Positions 63,266 through 64,000 of a stretch of 64,000 nucleotides of DNA are shown here, one piece after another; within the stretch, counting starts at the first letter, position 1, and every line of letters begins with the position of its first letter. Under the pieces are notes generated by a model. The model saw nothing but the letters and a program-made list of their open reading frames with translations. It was not told the origin of the DNA and searched no databases. The position numbers were made by a program, and so were the translations under genes. The stretch lies in NCBI GenBank assembly GCA_902789415.1, contig CADAOD010000007.1:1-64000 (forward strand). The letters are read 5' to 3'. Source of the DNA: an uncultured Prevotellaceae bacterium (GTDB lineage Bacteria > Bacteroidota > Bacteroidia > Bacteroidales > Bacteroidaceae).

Positions 63266-63733
63266 ATGACAATGAAAAGAATGATGATGACAATGCTCGC
63301 TGCTGTGCTGGTAAGCACATCGGTAATGGCGCAGGACGAGAAAACTGAAAAGCGTGAACCACGCAAGTTTGACAAAACCGAAATGGTGAAGCACCGTACA
63401 AATGAGACAGTAAGTAAGTACAAGCTGAGCGACAAGCAGGCCAAGCAACTACTGGAGCTGAATACCAAGTATGCTGATAAGATGGGACCTCGCTGACCAC
63501 ATCACCCTGGAGGTCCAGGAGCTGGACGTCCATCAATGCCACCAAAGGACGACAAGGCTAAGCGCCCTGAGCCACCTAAAGATGATGCAAAGATGAAGAA
63601 GCACAAGCAGGAAATGGAGAAAACCATGAAGGCTTACGACGCTGAGCTGAAGAAGATAATGACTGCCGAGCAATATAAAGCATACCAGGCAGACAGACAG
63701 AAGTTCCATAAAAAAGAGAAAGTAGCCAAATAG
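63266..63733 (+). pseudogene. Small secreted helical protein interrupted by in-frame TGA
   Basis: 156 codons in one frame from ATG 63266 to TAG 63733, with one internal TGA at 63494-63496. Before it: signal peptide (MMMTMLAAVLVSTSVMAQ) and a Lys/Glu-rich helical part with YKLSDKQAKQLLELNTKY. After it: a Pro/Gly segment (PHHPGGPGAGRPS) and a second Lys-rich part with MTAEQYKAYQADRQKF. The two halves look like one DUF4890-type periplasmic protein. A C-to-T change (CGA to TGA) would explain the stop. The 76-aa N-terminal product might still be made. The 193 nt upstream (63073-63265) shows no clear signal. Confidence 0.75.
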
Positions 63734-63741
63734 GCTACTTT
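63719..63741 (+). terminator. Terminator overlapping the end of the broken gene
   Basis: AAAGTAGCC and GGCTACTTT form a perfect stem around AAATA, followed by a T run; the stop codon TAG is in the loop/stem. It may serve queE from the other side as well. Confidence 0.87.
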
Positions 63742-63743
63742 TT

Positions 63744-64000
63744 TTATTGTATGTTCAGCAACTTGTGTGTTTGAAGCGACAAATGCCAATGCGGGTGTTG
63801 CAGAATATAATCCACACATTGTTTTGAAATCTGCTGGTTACGTGCCGTATCGCCTGTATCGCAGGGTTGCAGGCACAGATAGGCATCGTCGACTAAACTC
63901 ACATAACGTTCGGGATCGTGCTCGCCATCAAACACCACCTTCACCTCGTTAATACGTTTTAATGCCAATGCAGGAACATTTGGAGCAAACTGATCCTTGG
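63744..64000 (-). CDS. queE: 7-carboxy-7-deazaguanine synthase, C-terminal part (cut by window)
   Basis: The frame is open to the right edge; about 84 C-terminal residues are seen (an in-frame TTG at 63968 is not the start). The text VKVVFDGEHDPERYVSL, LCLQPCDTGD and the ending HWHLSLQTHKLLNIQ match the C-terminus of the radical-SAM enzyme QueE, which makes the 7-deazapurine ring for queuosine from CPH4. The Cys motif for the Fe-S cluster would be outside the window. Convergent to the broken secreted-protein gene. Confidence 0.8.
   Translation of the reverse strand, partial: KDQFAPNVPALALKRINEVKVVFDGEHDPERYVSLVDDAYLCLQPCDTGDTARNQQISKQCVDYILQHPHWHLSLQTHKLLNIQ

Noticed and set aside
63494-63496. 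UGA as selenocysteine or recoded codon
   Set aside because: The following sequence shows no convincing selenocysteine stem-loop, the context is a Pro/Gly linker without redox motif, and a CGA-to-TGA change is simpler.

Overview
The window is chromosomal DNA of a Bacteroidales bacterium, most likely a member of the Prevotellaceae (Prevotella/Segatella group). The grounds are: many Bacteroidetes-type promoters (-7 box TAnnTTTG, some with TTTG about 19-21 nt upstream) and no Shine-Dalgarno sequences; an ATP synthase operon in the Bacteroidales order beta-epsilon-X-a-c-b-delta-alpha-gamma; DUF4301, DUF4270, DUF3575, DUF5119 and fimbrillin-family lipoproteins; a stand-alone GT5 N-domain protein; and a rubredoxin-first rubrerythrin. 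Species cannot be named from sequence reading alone.

Layout. 1-923: the 3' end of a mobile-element type (DUF3987-like) gene and an M15 peptidase. 983-8600: housekeeping genes (DUF4301, a synthetase-only RelA-type protein, a GNAT-like protein, nitroreductase, KdsC, Maf, TerB-DnaJ protein). 8713-14063: a solute-binding-protein histidine kinase, the NhaD antiporter, PfkA and a P-loop/CYTH fusion. 14196-21460: the complete F1Fo ATP synthase operon, in which the c subunit gene atpE is frameshifted by an apparent 16-nt loss. 21619-44523: one 23-kb, 13-gene co-directional block holding an OmpA/DUF3575 outer-membrane protein, a DUF5119 lipoprotein and eleven diverse fimbrillin-like lipoproteins. 44524-45170: a non-coding region with facing promoters, a 237-bp inverted-repeat element and a perfect 40-bp palindrome. 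45171-61868: PcrA helicase, a three-gene minus-strand operon (GT5 N-domain, DUF4270, 43-aa protein), RecQ, an AraC-type regulator with an M49 peptidase, an AlkD-like protein, fur-purA-hisS, an SGNH esterase, reverse rubrerythrin, a beta-helix lipoprotein and cytidine deaminase. 61945-64000: a GH73/LysM hydrolase, tRNA-Gly(CCC), tRNA-Thr(CGT), a small secreted-protein gene broken by an in-frame TGA, and the 3' end of queE.

The fimbrillin block is the most striking system. Eleven unlike pilin-type lipoproteins, nearly gapless and probably on one transcript, all carry a lipobox and then a Thr-Arg dipeptide with Arg at residue 46-58. This matches the place where Porphyromonas pilins are cut by Arg-specific protease before donor-strand assembly. 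Three members carry two pilin-like modules and several late members carry beta-helix/GLUG-like tails, so the block looks like the parts list of a large composite pilus or surface-adhesin system.

Other points of note are tandem ATTRAAN heptamers directly upstream of seven start codons, a palindrome in the atp promoter, an intrinsic terminator that contains the start codon of the next gene (60051-60090), and several proteins with lost or altered key motifs (RelA hydrolase domain, GT5 KxGGL loop, Asn in the PFK GGDGS loop).
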